Below are positions 34,613-44,198 of a stretch of DNA of 64,000 bases, in pieces. The DNA is taken from positions 62,001-126,000 of the forward strand of contig NZ_JAKRRW010000004.1 in assembly GCF_026191635.1 (NCBI RefSeq). Reading direction: 5' to 3'. Origin of the DNA: Photobacterium obscurum (GTDB taxonomy: Bacteria; Pseudomonadota; Gammaproteobacteria; Enterobacterales; Vibrionaceae). The notes below the pieces were generated by a model, which was given only the letters and a program-made list of their open reading frames with translations, made no database searches and was not told the origin of the DNA. The position numbers and the translations under genes are program-made. Each line of letters begins with the position of its first letter. The stretch's first letter is position 1.

Positions 34613-36334
34613 ATGAAAAATGAACTCAATGTTGCCTTAATTCCACCGGACAGCTTGCCGCCTCCGGGCTCCCCCGATATTGATATAGCCCGTGCAGTGA
34701 CGCCGAGGCCGGTGATTGAAATCGCTGCCGAGCGATTGGGGCTGCTACCCCATGCCCTGATCCCCTATGGCCACTACAAGGCCAAAATAGATATGGCGCA
34801 ACTCGATGTCAGCCATCAGCGTGGTCAGCTGGTACTGGTAACAGCAATGACACCGACAACGGCCGGTGAAGGCAAAACTACCACCAGCATTGGCTTGTCA
34901 GACGGGCTGAATGCCCTCGGTGTGCAGAGCACTGTTTGTCTGCGTGAGCCATCACTGGGTCCGTGTTTTGGTATGAAGGGGGGAGCGGCAGGGGGGGGAC
35001 GATCGCAGGCGATCCCTATGGAGGATCTCAACCTGCATTTTAATGGTGATTTTCATGCGATCACGGTTGCCCATAACCTGCTTGTCTCTCTGATCGATAA
35101 CCATATTCATTGGGGAAACGAACTGGGGCTGGATCCTCGCCGGATCTGTTGGCGGCGGGTAATGGATCTCAATGAGCGGGCTCTGCGCAATATTGTCTGC
35201 GGGCTGGGTGGTGTTGCCCATGGTGTTCCGCGTGAGTCAGGGTTTGATATTACTGTTGCCTCGGAGATCATGGCGGTACTGTGCCTGGCCGAAGGCCCGA
35301 AAGATCTGCAGTATCGCCTTGGCAAGATGATCATTGGACGGCGTCGTGATGGCAGTGTAGTGACGGTACGCAATTTAGGTGCAGACGGTGCGATGACGGT
35401 GCTGCTAAAAGAAGCCATGATGCCGAATCTTATCCAAAGTCTTGAGCATAATCCGGTACTGGTCCACGGTGGTCCCTTCGCCAATATCGCCCATGGCTGT
35501 AGTTCCCTGATGGCAACGCGAGCGGCATTGGCTCTTAGCGATGTTGTGGTGACAGAAGCGGGCTTTGGAGCTGATTTGGGCGCCGAAAAGTTTATCAACA
35601 TTAAGTGTCGTTTGGCTGATTTGTCTCCGGATGCGGTGGTGCTCGTTTGTACCGTCAGGGCGTTAAAAATGCAGGGGGGAGTCGAAAAGTACGCTCTGGA
35701 ACAGCCTGATGTAGCAGCAGTCGAAGCCGGTTCTGCTAATTTGCTTCGACACATTCAGAACATCCGGCAGTTCGGTCTGATACCGCTGGTGGCAATTAAT
35801 CGCTTTCCCACTGATAGCGACGAAGAGCTGGCCGTGATCCAGCGCTGCTGCCTGGCATCGGGGGCCCGGGTAGTGTCTGCCGAACATTGGGCACGTGGCA
35901 GCGAAGGCGCTCTGGATATGGCTGCGGCTGTGATCGATCTGCTCCAGCAACCGCCGCCAAGTGTTACGTCGCTGTATTCGGATGATATGCCGTTGGATGA
36001 GAAAATTAATACGGTGGCAACCCGGATCTATGGTGCCAGTGAAGTACATTTTACGGCCACTGCCTTGTCGCAACTTAATGATATACACCAGCTTGGATTT
36101 GGTCATTTGCCTGTCTGTATTGCCAAAACACCTTACAGCTTTTCATCGGAGCCCGATGTATTGGGGGCGCCGGTCAATCATGCTCTGCCGGTCAGAGAGG
36201 TTCGCCTGATGGCCGGAGCGGGATTTGTCGTTGTGGTGTGCGGCGACATCATGACCATGCCCGGTCTGCCGCGCCATCCGGCGGCGCTGGATATCCGACT
36301 GGATGAGCACGGAGAAATTACCGGGTTGTTTTGA
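34613..36334 (+). CDS. fhs: Formate-tetrahydrofolate ligase
   Basis: A 573-residue protein with the P-loop of Fhs, [13 protein letters not shown], and the conserved [22 protein letters not shown] and [11 protein letters not shown]. It is a monofunctional enzyme of typical size, forming 10-formyl-THF from formate and ATP, reversibly. In a demethylation pathway it can run backward, giving formate plus ATP and freeing THF. It is two bases after MetF-like and probably translated with it; ATG 34613 is preceded by GAGGGGGG. A longer in-frame start at 34589 overlaps the MetF end. Fhs is sporadic in gammaproteobacteria, so its position here is suggestive of a dedicated role. Confidence 0.9.
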   Translation: MKNELNVALIPPDSLPPPGSPDIDIARAVTPRPVIEIAAERLGLLPHALIPYGHYKAKIDMAQLDVSHQRGQLVLVTAMTPTTAGEGKTTTSIGLSDGLNALGVQSTVCLREPSLGPCFGMKGGAAGGGRSQAIPMEDLNLHFNGDFHAITVAHNLLVSLIDNHIHWGNELGLDPRRICWRRVMDLNERALRNIVCGLGGVAHGVPRESGFDITVASEIMAVLCLAEGPKDLQYRLGKMIIGRRRDGSVVTVRNLGADGAMTVLLKEAMMPNLIQSLEHNPVLVHGGPFANIAHGCSSLMATRAALALSDVVVTEAGFGADLGAEKFINIKCRLADLSPDAVVLVCTVRALKMQGGVEKYALEQPDVAAVEAGSANLLRHIQNIRQFGLIPLVAINRFPTDSDEELAVIQRCCLASGARVVSAEHWARGSEGALDMAAAVIDLLQQPPPSVTSLYSDDMPLDEKINTVATRIYGASEVHFTATALSQLNDIHQLGFGHLPVCIAKTPYSFSSEPDVLGAPVNHALPVREVRLMAGAGFVVVVCGDIMTMPGLPRHPAALDIRLDEHGEITGLF

Positions 36335-36450
36335 CGGAAATACTTCATCGGATGTCGCTATTACACAGTCAGTCAGATGGTAATGACATATCGTTAATTG
36401 AAGTTACCACAATAAACGATTTGCCGAAGCTGCATGCAGGAGGGAAGACT

Positions 36451-37431
36451 ATGTCGGATGCCGCGCAACTACACCAACAGTCAATCATTATTGATGGCCT
36501 GATCATCGCCAGATGGGATCGTGCCCTGTTCGAGGATATGGCAAAAGGGGGGCTCACGACCGCCAACTGCACGGTATCGGTGTGGGAGGGCTTTCAGGCA
36601 ACCATGGACAATATTGTCGAGTTCAATGGGTTCTTCCATGATCACAGCGATCTGATCCGCCCGGTGCGATGTACCGAAGATATTTATCATGCCAAGGAAG
36701 AAGGCAAAACCGGGATCATACTGGGTTTTCAAAATGTACATGCGTTCGAAGATCAGATTGGTTATGTCGAGATCTTCAAAAAACTTGGGGTTGGTATAGC
36801 CCAGATGGCCTATAACACTCAGAACCTGGTTGGAACAGGGTGTTATGAACGGGACGGCGGGTTATCCGGTTTCGGCCATGAGGTAGTTGCCGAGATGAAC
36901 CGGGTCGGCATGATGTGCGATCTTTCCCATGTCGGTGCGACAACCTCTCAGGAGGTGATCTTGGCATCAAAAAAACCAGTCTGTTACTCCCACTGCCTCC
37001 CGTTGGGGCTTAAGGAACATCCCCGCAATAAATCAGATGATGAGCTGAGGTTTATCGCCGATCATGGCGGCTTTATTGGGGTCACCATGTTCGCCCCTTT
37101 CCTGAAAAACGGTATCAATTCCACCATCGAAGACTATGTCGAAGCGATTGACTATATCGTCAATATTGTGGGTGAGGACTGTGTCGGGATCGGCACCGAT
37201 TTTACCCAGGGCCATGATCAGGCTTTTTTTGAGTGGCTGACTCATGACAAGGGCTATGCCCGACGGCTGACCCGGTTTGGTGAGATCATCAATCCCAAGG
37301 GGATCCGGACTATTGGCGAGTTTCCAAATCTGACTCAGGCCCTGCTGGATCATGGCTGGCCGGAGAGCCGGGTGAAGAAAATCATGGGAGAGAACTGGGT
37401 AAGGACTCTCAAAGCAGTGTGGGACGAGTAA
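36451..37431 (+). CDS. Membrane dipeptidase (M19), betaine-cluster type
   Basis: A 326-residue zinc dipeptidase of the renal dipeptidase family: SIIIDGLIIARWD near the N-terminus, the HVGATTSQEV and YSHCLPLGL stretches in the middle, and GIGTDFTQGHDQ near the end carry metal-binding and substrate residues. A homologue is the first gene of the Pseudomonas aeruginosa dgcAB cluster (PA5396), where its role is not settled. ATG 36451 is chosen because AGGAGGG lies seven bases upstream; the open frame extends back to 36331 in the fhs tail. The 116-base gap after fhs may hold a promoter for the dgc half. Confidence 0.8.
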   Translation: MSDAAQLHQQSIIIDGLIIARWDRALFEDMAKGGLTTANCTVSVWEGFQATMDNIVEFNGFFHDHSDLIRPVRCTEDIYHAKEEGKTGIILGFQNVHAFEDQIGYVEIFKKLGVGIAQMAYNTQNLVGTGCYERDGGLSGFGHEVVAEMNRVGMMCDLSHVGATTSQEVILASKKPVCYSHCLPLGLKEHPRNKSDDELRFIADHGGFIGVTMFAPFLKNGINSTIEDYVEAIDYIVNIVGEDCVGIGTDFTQGHDQAFFEWLTHDKGYARRLTRFGEIINPKGIRTIGEFPNLTQALLDHGWPESRVKKIMGENWVRTLKAVWDE

Positions 37432-37986
37432 ATGCCACTATCACCAGATTCAAAAATACACGCCCCGGAAGTGCCTATCGAGGTGGATAGCAATACTGGT
37501 GTCTGGAGTACCAATGGGCTCCCGATGCTGTATGTCCCAAGACATTTTTTTATCAATAACCACACGGCAGTGGAATCAGCGCTCGGGGCCGAAAAGTATG
37601 CTGAGATCCTCTATGACGCCGGTTACCAGTCGGCTTATTACTGGTGCGAAAAAGAATCAGAAACCCACGGCCTGCAAGGTTCGCAGGTGTTCGAGCATTA
37701 TATGAAGCGCCTGTCGCAAAGGGGCTGGGGCCAATTTGTCATTGAGAATCTGGATATTTCTAAGGGACGGGCCAAAGTGCGGTTATACCATTCGGCTTTT
37801 GTTTATCACTACGGCAAGGTTGATCGCAAAGTGGATTACATGTTCACGGGCTGGTTTGCCGGTGCGATGGATCAGATCACCCGGGGGATAGGCCAGCCGA
37901 TAGAGACGGTTGCCATCCAGCAACAGAGCGAGGCACAGACAGGTTGTGATTACGGCCTGTTTGAAGTGATGCCCAGGGACAATTGA
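37432..37986 (+). CDS. V4R/DUF5943-type protein of the dgc cluster
   Basis: A 184-residue cytoplasmic protein that starts directly after the dipeptidase stop (TAAATG). It matches in length and position the DUF5943 protein next to dgcA in Pseudomonas (PA5397); the C-terminal part (KVRLYHSAFVYHYGK ... FTGWFAGAMDQITRGIGQPIETVAIQ) has the look of a 4-vinyl-reductase-like ligand-binding domain. Its function is unknown; a ligand sensor or assembly factor for the dimethylglycine dehydrogenase is conceivable. Confidence 0.7.
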   Translation: MPLSPDSKIHAPEVPIEVDSNTGVWSTNGLPMLYVPRHFFINNHTAVESALGAEKYAEILYDAGYQSAYYWCEKESETHGLQGSQVFEHYMKRLSQRGWGQFVIENLDISKGRAKVRLYHSAFVYHYGKVDRKVDYMFTGWFAGAMDQITRGIGQPIETVAIQQQSEAQTGCDYGLFEVMPRDN

Positions 37987-37998
37987 TAAGGAGTGGGG

Positions 37999-40068
37999 AT
38001 GTCGCAGTTTGATGCTATTTTCCAGCCGCTGGCGATTAATCAGCTGATGATCCGTAACCGGATAGTCAGTACCGCCCATGCCGAAGTCTATGCCACCTTA
38101 AATGGAATGCCGACCGAGCGCTATATTCGTTATTACGAGGAAAAAGCCAAAGGCGGGATCGGGTTGTGTATTTGCGGCGGGTCGAGTCCAGTCTCTATAG
38201 ACAGTCCGCAAGGATGGTGGAAGTCGGTGAACCTCTGTACCGATGACGTTATTCCTCACCTGCAGCAATTGGCTGAGGCGGTTCACCAGCATGGTGCCCA
38301 TATCATGATTCAGATCACCCATATGGGACGCCGGTCGCGCTGGGACGGTGGGGACTGGCCGCATCTTCTCAGCCCAAGTGGTATTCGTGAACCGGTTCAC
38401 CGGGCAACCTGCAAAATTATCGAGCCTGAAGAGATTGAGCGGATCATTGATGATTATGCTGCCGCCGCTCGGCGGGTAAAGGCGGGAGGGTTGGATGGTG
38501 TTGAGCTGTCGGCGGTTCACCAGCATCTGATTGACCAGTTTTGGAGCCCGAGAGTCAACAAGCGGGATGATGAGTGGGGAGGCAGCTTCGAAAACAGGAT
38601 GCGCTTTGGCCTTAAGGTGCTGGAAGCGGTTCGCCGTGAAGTCGGTCCTGATTTTGCCGTCGGCATGCGAATTTGCGGTGATGAGTTCCATCCCGATGGT
38701 TTGACCCATGATGACATGAAGCAGATTGCGGCGTATTACGATGCGACTGGTCTGGTGGACTATTTTGGCGTCGTCGGCTCTGGGTGCGACACCCACAATA
38801 CCCTTGCCAATGTGATCCCTAACATGAGCTATCCGCCCGAGCCGTTTTTGCATCTGGCGGCCGGTATCAAGCAGGTGGTTAATGTGCCGGTGATCCATGC
38901 CCAGAATATTAAGGATCCCACTCAGGCCGAACGCGTGCTGGAAGGGGGCTACGTAGATTTTGTCGGCATGACCCGGGCCCATATTGCCGATCCGCACCTG
39001 ATTGCCAAGATCCGGTTGGGTAAGGTTGATCAGATCCGCCAGTGCGTCGGGGCCAACTATTGTATCGATCGTCAGTATCAGGGGCTGGATGTACTCTGCC
39101 TGCAAAATGCGGCGACCTCCCGGGAAGAGACGATGCCGCATGTTATCAAAAAAACTGACGGTCCTATTCGTAAGGTGGTGGTGGTGGGAGGTGGGCCTGC
39201 TGGTATGGAGGCGGCACGGGTGTGTGCCGAACGAGGCCATGATGTCACTTTGATCGAGAAATCCTCCCGGCTTGGCGGACAGATCACGCTGGCAGCCAAA
39301 GCCCCGCAGCGGGAGCAAATTACAGGGATCACCCGTTGGTTCGAGCTTGAGCTGGCGCGACTGGGCGTTAGTCTGGAAATGGACACCGAAGCGGACGCCG
39401 AGCGTGTGATGGCGTTGGCCCCTGATGTGGTGATTCTGGCAGTCGGTGGCCAGCCGTTTATTGATCAGTTTCCGGGCTGGGGAGCGCAGGACGGTCTGGT
39501 TGTCAGTAGCTGGGATATTCTGAGTGGCAGGGTAGCGCCGGGCAGCAATGTGCTGGTTTACGACACTATCTGTGAGTTTTCGGGGATGTCGGTTGCCGAT
39601 TATTTGGCGGCGAAAGGTGCGTTGGTTGAATTGGTGACGGATGACTTGAAACCCGGAGTAGCTGTCGGTGGCACCACCTTCCCGACCTATTACCGCAGCC
39701 TTTACCAGCGAGAGGTGATCATGACGCCGGACTTTCGTCTGGAACAGGTATACCGGGAAGGCGAAAAAGTCATCGCCGTGCTGGAGAACGAGTATACCCA
39801 GCAACGAGAGGAGCGGGTGGTGGATCAGGTGGTTATAGAAAATGGTATCCGGCCTTGTGAAGCCCTTTATTACCAACTGAAGCTGGGATCGCTCAATAAA
39901 GGCCAGGTTGATCTGGCCGCATTGTACACGGCCAAACCGCAGCCTGAACTGGCTCATCATGCGGGCAATGGCCAGGATTACCTGTTATACCGGATTGGTG
40001 ACTGTGCTTCACAGCGAAATATTCATGCTGCAATCTATGACGCCTTGCGTCTTTGCAAAGACTTTTGA
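37999..40068 (+). CDS. dgcA: Dimethylglycine dehydrogenase subunit DgcA (FMN/FAD oxidoreductase)
   Basis: A 689-residue protein of the trimethylamine dehydrogenase class: an N-terminal FMN TIM barrel (about 1-340) followed by a FAD/NAD domain with KVVVVGGGPAGMEAARV (about 395). The cluster site CVGANYCIDR...LC (about 348-367) has only three cysteines; the second Cys of the usual CxxC is Ala. The same order of genes as in Pseudomonas dgcAB supports the demethylation of dimethylglycine to sarcosine. The start ATG 37999 is preceded by AAGGAG; a GTG at 37993 is less likely. Operon with dgcB and etfAB. Confidence 0.85.
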   Translation: MSQFDAIFQPLAINQLMIRNRIVSTAHAEVYATLNGMPTERYIRYYEEKAKGGIGLCICGGSSPVSIDSPQGWWKSVNLCTDDVIPHLQQLAEAVHQHGAHIMIQITHMGRRSRWDGGDWPHLLSPSGIREPVHRATCKIIEPEEIERIIDDYAAAARRVKAGGLDGVELSAVHQHLIDQFWSPRVNKRDDEWGGSFENRMRFGLKVLEAVRREVGPDFAVGMRICGDEFHPDGLTHDDMKQIAAYYDATGLVDYFGVVGSGCDTHNTLANVIPNMSYPPEPFLHLAAGIKQVVNVPVIHAQNIKDPTQAERVLEGGYVDFVGMTRAHIADPHLIAKIRLGKVDQIRQCVGANYCIDRQYQGLDVLCLQNAATSREETMPHVIKKTDGPIRKVVVVGGGPAGMEAARVCAERGHDVTLIEKSSRLGGQITLAAKAPQREQITGITRWFELELARLGVSLEMDTEADAERVMALAPDVVILAVGGQPFIDQFPGWGAQDGLVVSSWDILSGRVAPGSNVLVYDTICEFSGMSVADYLAAKGALVELVTDDLKPGVAVGGTTFPTYYRSLYQREVIMTPDFRLEQVYREGEKVIAVLENEYTQQREERVVDQVVIENGIRPCEALYYQLKLGSLNKGQVDLAALYTAKPQPELAHHAGNGQDYLLYRIGDCASQRNIHAAIYDALRLCKDF

Positions 40069-40112
40069 CGTAACACTTATCGCCTCACAACTCGCGCAGA
40101 AAGGGGATAACG

Positions 40113-42056
40113 ATGTTGACACCTTTAGTTTCCGTGCTGTTATTGCTGGGATTGCTAATCACGTTGTTCGGTGCCGTTCGCCGAGTGAGGCTCTGGCGTC
40201 GGGGCAGACCTTTTGCGGTTAATGTCTGGGCCGGGTTATCGAGCATCCGGAGACGGTATCTGGTTGACCTTCACCATGTTGTCGCACGTGACAAAGCGAC
40301 TGCTCATATGCATGTGGCAACCGCCGGGGGCTTTGCTGCCGCTATGGTGATGCTGTGCATTATTTACCTTCTTGGCATCAACAGCAAGGCAATGCATTTG
40401 CTGGCGCTTATTGCCTGTGCGGTGATGTTACTGGGGGCGCAGCTGGTGGCAAGACGACGTTGGCAGGCACTACCCCATTTATCGACAGGTCCCTGGATGA
40501 GATTGCCGAAAAGTCTCAATGTGTTTGCGGGCACATTTTTGCTGGTCAGTGCATTAGGCCTGTTCGGGATAGACTCCTTACCTTCGATACTACTTGTATT
40601 GCTGGGGATCGCAATGGCAGCGGGTATGGCGGAAATGCTGCTCGGGCTTACCTGGGGCGGCCCGATGAAACATGCCTTTGCCGGTGCGCTGCATTTGGCC
40701 TTTCACTCTCGCTCTGAGCGTTTTGGCGGCGGGCAATCAACAGGACTCAAACCGCTTGACTTAACCGAGCCGCATTTGGGGGTAGCAAAGCCGACAGACT
40801 TTCACTGGAATCAGCTGCTGGGCTTTGATGCCTGTGTGCAATGTGGCCGCTGTGAAAAGGTGTGTCCGGCTTTTGCTGCCGGTCAGCCGCTAAATCCCAA
40901 AAAGCTGATCCAAGATATGGTGGTTGGAATGACCGGCGGATCGACGGCAACTTATCATGGCAGCGCGCATCCGGGTCAGGAGCAACAACCTGGACAGCAA
41001 GCTAGAGAAAAAGGCGGTTGCGTCGGTCCTGAGCAGTCTTTGTTCGAGAGCCTGCTGAATCCGGAAACAATCTGGTCATGCACGACATGCAGGGCCTGCG
41101 TCGAGGAATGTCCGATGATGATCGAGCATGTGGATGCGATCGTCGATCTACGCCGTTATCTGACGCTAGAGCAGGGTGCAACACCGGGCAAAGGACCGGA
41201 CATTCTCGAAAACCTTATAGCTACAGATAACCCCAATGGTAACCCTCCTCTGCAACGTCATAATTGGGCCGTAGATCTACACATTCCCTTGCTGTCCGAA
41301 GTGAAGCAGACAGATGTGCTGCTTTGGGCTGGTGACGGGGCGTTTGACATGCGTAATCAGCGTACGCTTCGGGCTCTGGTCGCCCTGCTTCGGCGGGCAA
41401 ATGTTGATTTTGCCATGCTGGGCAATGAAGAGCTCGATTGCGGTGATCTGGCACGCCGTCTCGGTGACGAGGCAACCTTTCAGGGTCTTGCCAAAGCCAA
41501 TGTGAAAACATTGAACCAGTATACGTTCAGGCGGATCGTGACGGCGGATCCGCATGCGTTCCACCTCCTGAAAAATGAGTACCCCGACTTTGCCGGCAAT
41601 TATGATGTTTGGCACCATACTCAGTTGTTGGCAGAGCTGGTAGATCAAGGAAGCTTAAAGCTTGAACCCGTTCACGGGCAGTCGGTGACCTATCATGACC
41701 CTTGTTATCTGGGGCGCTATAACGGCGGTTATGAAGCATCTCGGTCTCTGTTACGAGCGATTGGGATTGAGATTAAGGAAATGGAGCGTTCGGGCTATCG
41801 TTCCCGTTGCTGCGGCGGCGGAGGCGGTGCCCCTGTTACCGATGTTGCAGGCCAGCGTCGTATACCGGATATGCGAATGGATGATGTGAGAGAAACGGGG
41901 GCTGAAATTGTTGTCGTTGCCTGTCCGCAGTGCAGCTTAATGCTAGAAGGGGTTATTGCGCCTCGCCCCGAAGTACAGGATATTGCCGAGTTGTTGCTGG
42001 AAGCACTTCCAAAGCAGGTTAAGCATTTTCAAGTCGGTGAAGTGGAGGCATCATGA
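40113..42056 (+). CDS. dgcB: DgcB, Fe-S membrane oxidoreductase of dimethylglycine dehydrogenase
   Basis: A 647-residue protein: N-terminal membrane part with several helices (about residues 1-200), two ferredoxin clusters CVQCGRCEKVCP and CTTCRACVEECP (about 244-335) and C-terminal CCG-type heterodisulfide reductase domain with HDPCYLGRYNG and CCGGGGGAP. It is expected to pass electrons from the EtfAB pair to the quinone pool, much as ETF-quinone oxidoreductase does. The EtfA gene start overlaps its stop (ATGA). The same arrangement occurs in Pseudomonas (dgcB). Confidence 0.87.
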   Translation: MLTPLVSVLLLLGLLITLFGAVRRVRLWRRGRPFAVNVWAGLSSIRRRYLVDLHHVVARDKATAHMHVATAGGFAAAMVMLCIIYLLGINSKAMHLLALIACAVMLLGAQLVARRRWQALPHLSTGPWMRLPKSLNVFAGTFLLVSALGLFGIDSLPSILLVLLGIAMAAGMAEMLLGLTWGGPMKHAFAGALHLAFHSRSERFGGGQSTGLKPLDLTEPHLGVAKPTDFHWNQLLGFDACVQCGRCEKVCPAFAAGQPLNPKKLIQDMVVGMTGGSTATYHGSAHPGQEQQPGQQAREKGGCVGPEQSLFESLLNPETIWSCTTCRACVEECPMMIEHVDAIVDLRRYLTLEQGATPGKGPDILENLIATDNPNGNPPLQRHNWAVDLHIPLLSEVKQTDVLLWAGDGAFDMRNQRTLRALVALLRRANVDFAMLGNEELDCGDLARRLGDEATFQGLAKANVKTLNQYTFRRIVTADPHAFHLLKNEYPDFAGNYDVWHHTQLLAELVDQGSLKLEPVHGQSVTYHDPCYLGRYNGGYEASRSLLRAIGIEIKEMERSGYRSRCCGGGGGAPVTDVAGQRRIPDMRMDDVRETGAEIVVVACPQCSLMLEGVIAPRPEVQDIAELLLEALPKQVKHFQVGEVEAS

Positions 42057-43348
42057 GTAAAGTATCCCGCCGCGATCCTCGTCATGAGCGTATTCAGCGC
42101 AATCGCCTTCATCCTCAGCATCATATCCTGGCAGCTCAAGACCTTGTGAATCAGTCTCAGGCTAGTGTTGTCAGTTCTGGAGCTAATTCTGAAACTTCTC
42201 TTGAAACAAGCTCTGGCACAATGCCTGCAATCGAGCCTCAAGGTTGGAATGCTTCCCGGTTGCCCTTGCATCGAGTCGAACATCCCGAATTCTATATTGC
42301 TGTTGTACCTGAGATGAGTGGTGGCAGGCTAACCAGTGCCGACAGAGATATGTTGGGGCTGGCACAGCAGTTGGCGAACGGCGGTTTTACTCATGATTGT
42401 ATGAACGGTCAGAAGATTAATGGATGCGGAGCCGTGCTGGCGGTGGTTTTTTGCTCTATCAAAGATGATCGTTTCGCCGATGCGGGGGTAGATCGGCTAC
42501 TGGATCTCTCTTTGTTAGGTGAAGAAGGTTACCAACCTGAGTTCCAGCTCGCTTTGTTATTACAGGCTGACAAGCAGTTTTCTCCCCGTTATTGGTTGAT
42601 TGGCGATCAGGCCATGAACAGTGCCGATCTCGGTCGCCGCTTGGCCGCCAGGCTGGACGAGCGAGCAGCTACCGGGGTGGTAGAAATTGATGACAGCTGG
42701 ATATGGTGCCGTGCCGGGCAAAGTGCGAAAGAGTATCGCCGTCCACATGAGCGTATCTTGCTGGTGGCAGAGCAGATTGCCGAACCGGTTAGCAAATACC
42801 GCTATCAGGCGATTCCGGTTGAGCTGGATCCGGTTGCACTGGAAATGACGTCATTGGTAGCGTCTAAAATTGATGATTTGGGTTTGGTCGCTGTTGATCC
42901 CGGCTCTGTCTCTCTAGTGGAAGCTGAGTTTGTCTTTGCGGGTGGAAATGGTGTGACTGATTGGCCGTTGTTTCATCAAGCGGCTGCAGCGCTTGGGGCA
43001 ACTGAGGGTGCAAGTCGTGTGGCAGTGGATGACGGTAATATGCCGCGTTCAACCCAGGTTGGCGCATCCGGCACCTTGGTTTCCGCCCGGGTTTACTTGG
43101 CGGTGGGGATCTCCGGGGCGATCCAGCACCTGCAGGGAATGGCCCATTGCAATACGGTGATCGCCATCAATCTTGATCCGGGATGCGCCATGGTTAGCCG
43201 GGCAGATCTTAGCGTGATCGGTGACAGCAGCGAGATCTTGCAGGCTCTGGTTAACAGTATTAAACGGGGTGAGAGTGAAAGTAGGGTTGGGGAACTGACG
43301 GGATTTGATCGTGAGCAGGCAAAGGAGAAGTGGGATGATGCTGTGTGA
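42053..43348 (+). CDS. etfA: Electron transfer flavoprotein alpha subunit, dedicated to DgcAB
   Basis: A 431-residue EtfA with the FAD site of the family, VGASGTLVSARVYLAVGISGAIQHLQGM, and the AD end. An N-terminal extension of about 70 residues (RRDPRHERIQRNRLHPQHH, then a Ser/Gln-rich linker) is not found in general EtfA but resembles the start of the Etf paired with Pseudomonas dgcAB. It carries electrons from DgcA to DgcB. It overlaps dgcB by four bases and etfB by 14 bases, showing coupling. Confidence 0.85.
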   Translation: MSKVSRRDPRHERIQRNRLHPQHHILAAQDLVNQSQASVVSSGANSETSLETSSGTMPAIEPQGWNASRLPLHRVEHPEFYIAVVPEMSGGRLTSADRDMLGLAQQLANGGFTHDCMNGQKINGCGAVLAVVFCSIKDDRFADAGVDRLLDLSLLGEEGYQPEFQLALLLQADKQFSPRYWLIGDQAMNSADLGRRLAARLDERAATGVVEIDDSWIWCRAGQSAKEYRRPHERILLVAEQIAEPVSKYRYQAIPVELDPVALEMTSLVASKIDDLGLVAVDPGSVSLVEAEFVFAGGNGVTDWPLFHQAAAALGATEGASRVAVDDGNMPRSTQVGASGTLVSARVYLAVGISGAIQHLQGMAHCNTVIAINLDPGCAMVSRADLSVIGDSSEILQALVNSIKRGESESRVGELTGFDREQAKEKWDDAV

Positions 43349-44144
43349 GCCGCTGCAAATCATGGTGCTGGTATCGACCGGTATGCATTCATTAACTGGG
43401 CGGCCATGCCGTGCTTCATTGGACGCTCAGGCAATTGAGCTGGCATTGCAACAGTCTGGCGCGGTGAATGAGGTTGTCCATGCCGGCCATGCAGATGAGT
43501 CGGAACAGTCGGCATTACGAGATTATCTGGGAATGGGTATCGGGCAGATAACTGTTCTTAAGCTGCCAGAGCTCTTCGATCCGGTATCGGCTCTGGCTCA
43601 GTATGTGAATGAAGCGGAGCCCGATTTGGTACTGTGCGGCGAACAGGCTGAATGGGGGGAGGCGTCAGGCTTGCTACCTTACCTGTTGGCAGATCAACTA
43701 GGCTGGGCGATTGTGCCGCATATTGCTGGTTTGGCGGGTGTTGCAGATGGACATATTGAATTGTTGCAGGCGCTACCTCGCGGTCAGCGCCGTAAAATAC
43801 AGGTCAAGCAACCTGCGGTGGTGACAATTAATGGCGCGGCACCGCAGGCAAGACAAAGTGCATTCTCAAAAGCGCGTGATGGTATCATTAAGGTACTTGA
43901 ATCAGAGCTTAAATCTGAGTTTGAACCTGCGGCAGATAGCGAACTGTCTCAGTGGCAGTTACAACCAGCAAAACCGCGACCCAAGCGTCTGAAGAGCATC
44001 ACTGCGAACACTGCCGCTGAACGAATGAAAGCAGCAATAACAGTGACGCAGAGCCAAGCGGGAAAGGTGTTGCAAGATAGTTCCCCCCAACAGGCTGCCG
44101 AGGCTATTCTAGCCCTGCTTCGAGAAGAAGGAATTCTGAAGTAA
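43335..44144 (+). CDS. etfB: Electron transfer flavoprotein beta subunit
   Basis: A 269-residue EtfB-like protein: the central region (SALAQYVNEAEPDLVLCGEQAEWGEASGLLPYLLADQLGWAIV) has the usual order of an EtfB, and the C-terminal arm contains SITANTAAERMKAA. AAGGAG (43321-43326) precedes two in-frame ATG at 43335 and 43338; the first is listed. It overlaps etfA by 14 bases. It forms the heterodimer with EtfA; the AMP site is not identifiable by eye. It ends the operon and is convergent with the GbdR-type gene. Confidence 0.8.
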   Translation: MMLCEPLQIMVLVSTGMHSLTGRPCRASLDAQAIELALQQSGAVNEVVHAGHADESEQSALRDYLGMGIGQITVLKLPELFDPVSALAQYVNEAEPDLVLCGEQAEWGEASGLLPYLLADQLGWAIVPHIAGLAGVADGHIELLQALPRGQRRKIQVKQPAVVTINGAAPQARQSAFSKARDGIIKVLESELKSEFEPAADSELSQWQLQPAKPRPKRLKSITANTAAERMKAAITVTQSQAGKVLQDSSPQQAAEAILALLREEGILK

Positions 44145-44198
44145 TGATATTTCAACTCCCTGAGCTCAAAGCTCTTAAGCTCCAGTACGGTGAAGAGA

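Noticed and set aside
38098..39960. A 620-codon open frame on the minus strand across dgcA
   Set aside because: It lies fully opposite the well supported dgcA, has no ribosome site or family-like sequence, and is the typical antisense shadow of a GC-biased coding frame.
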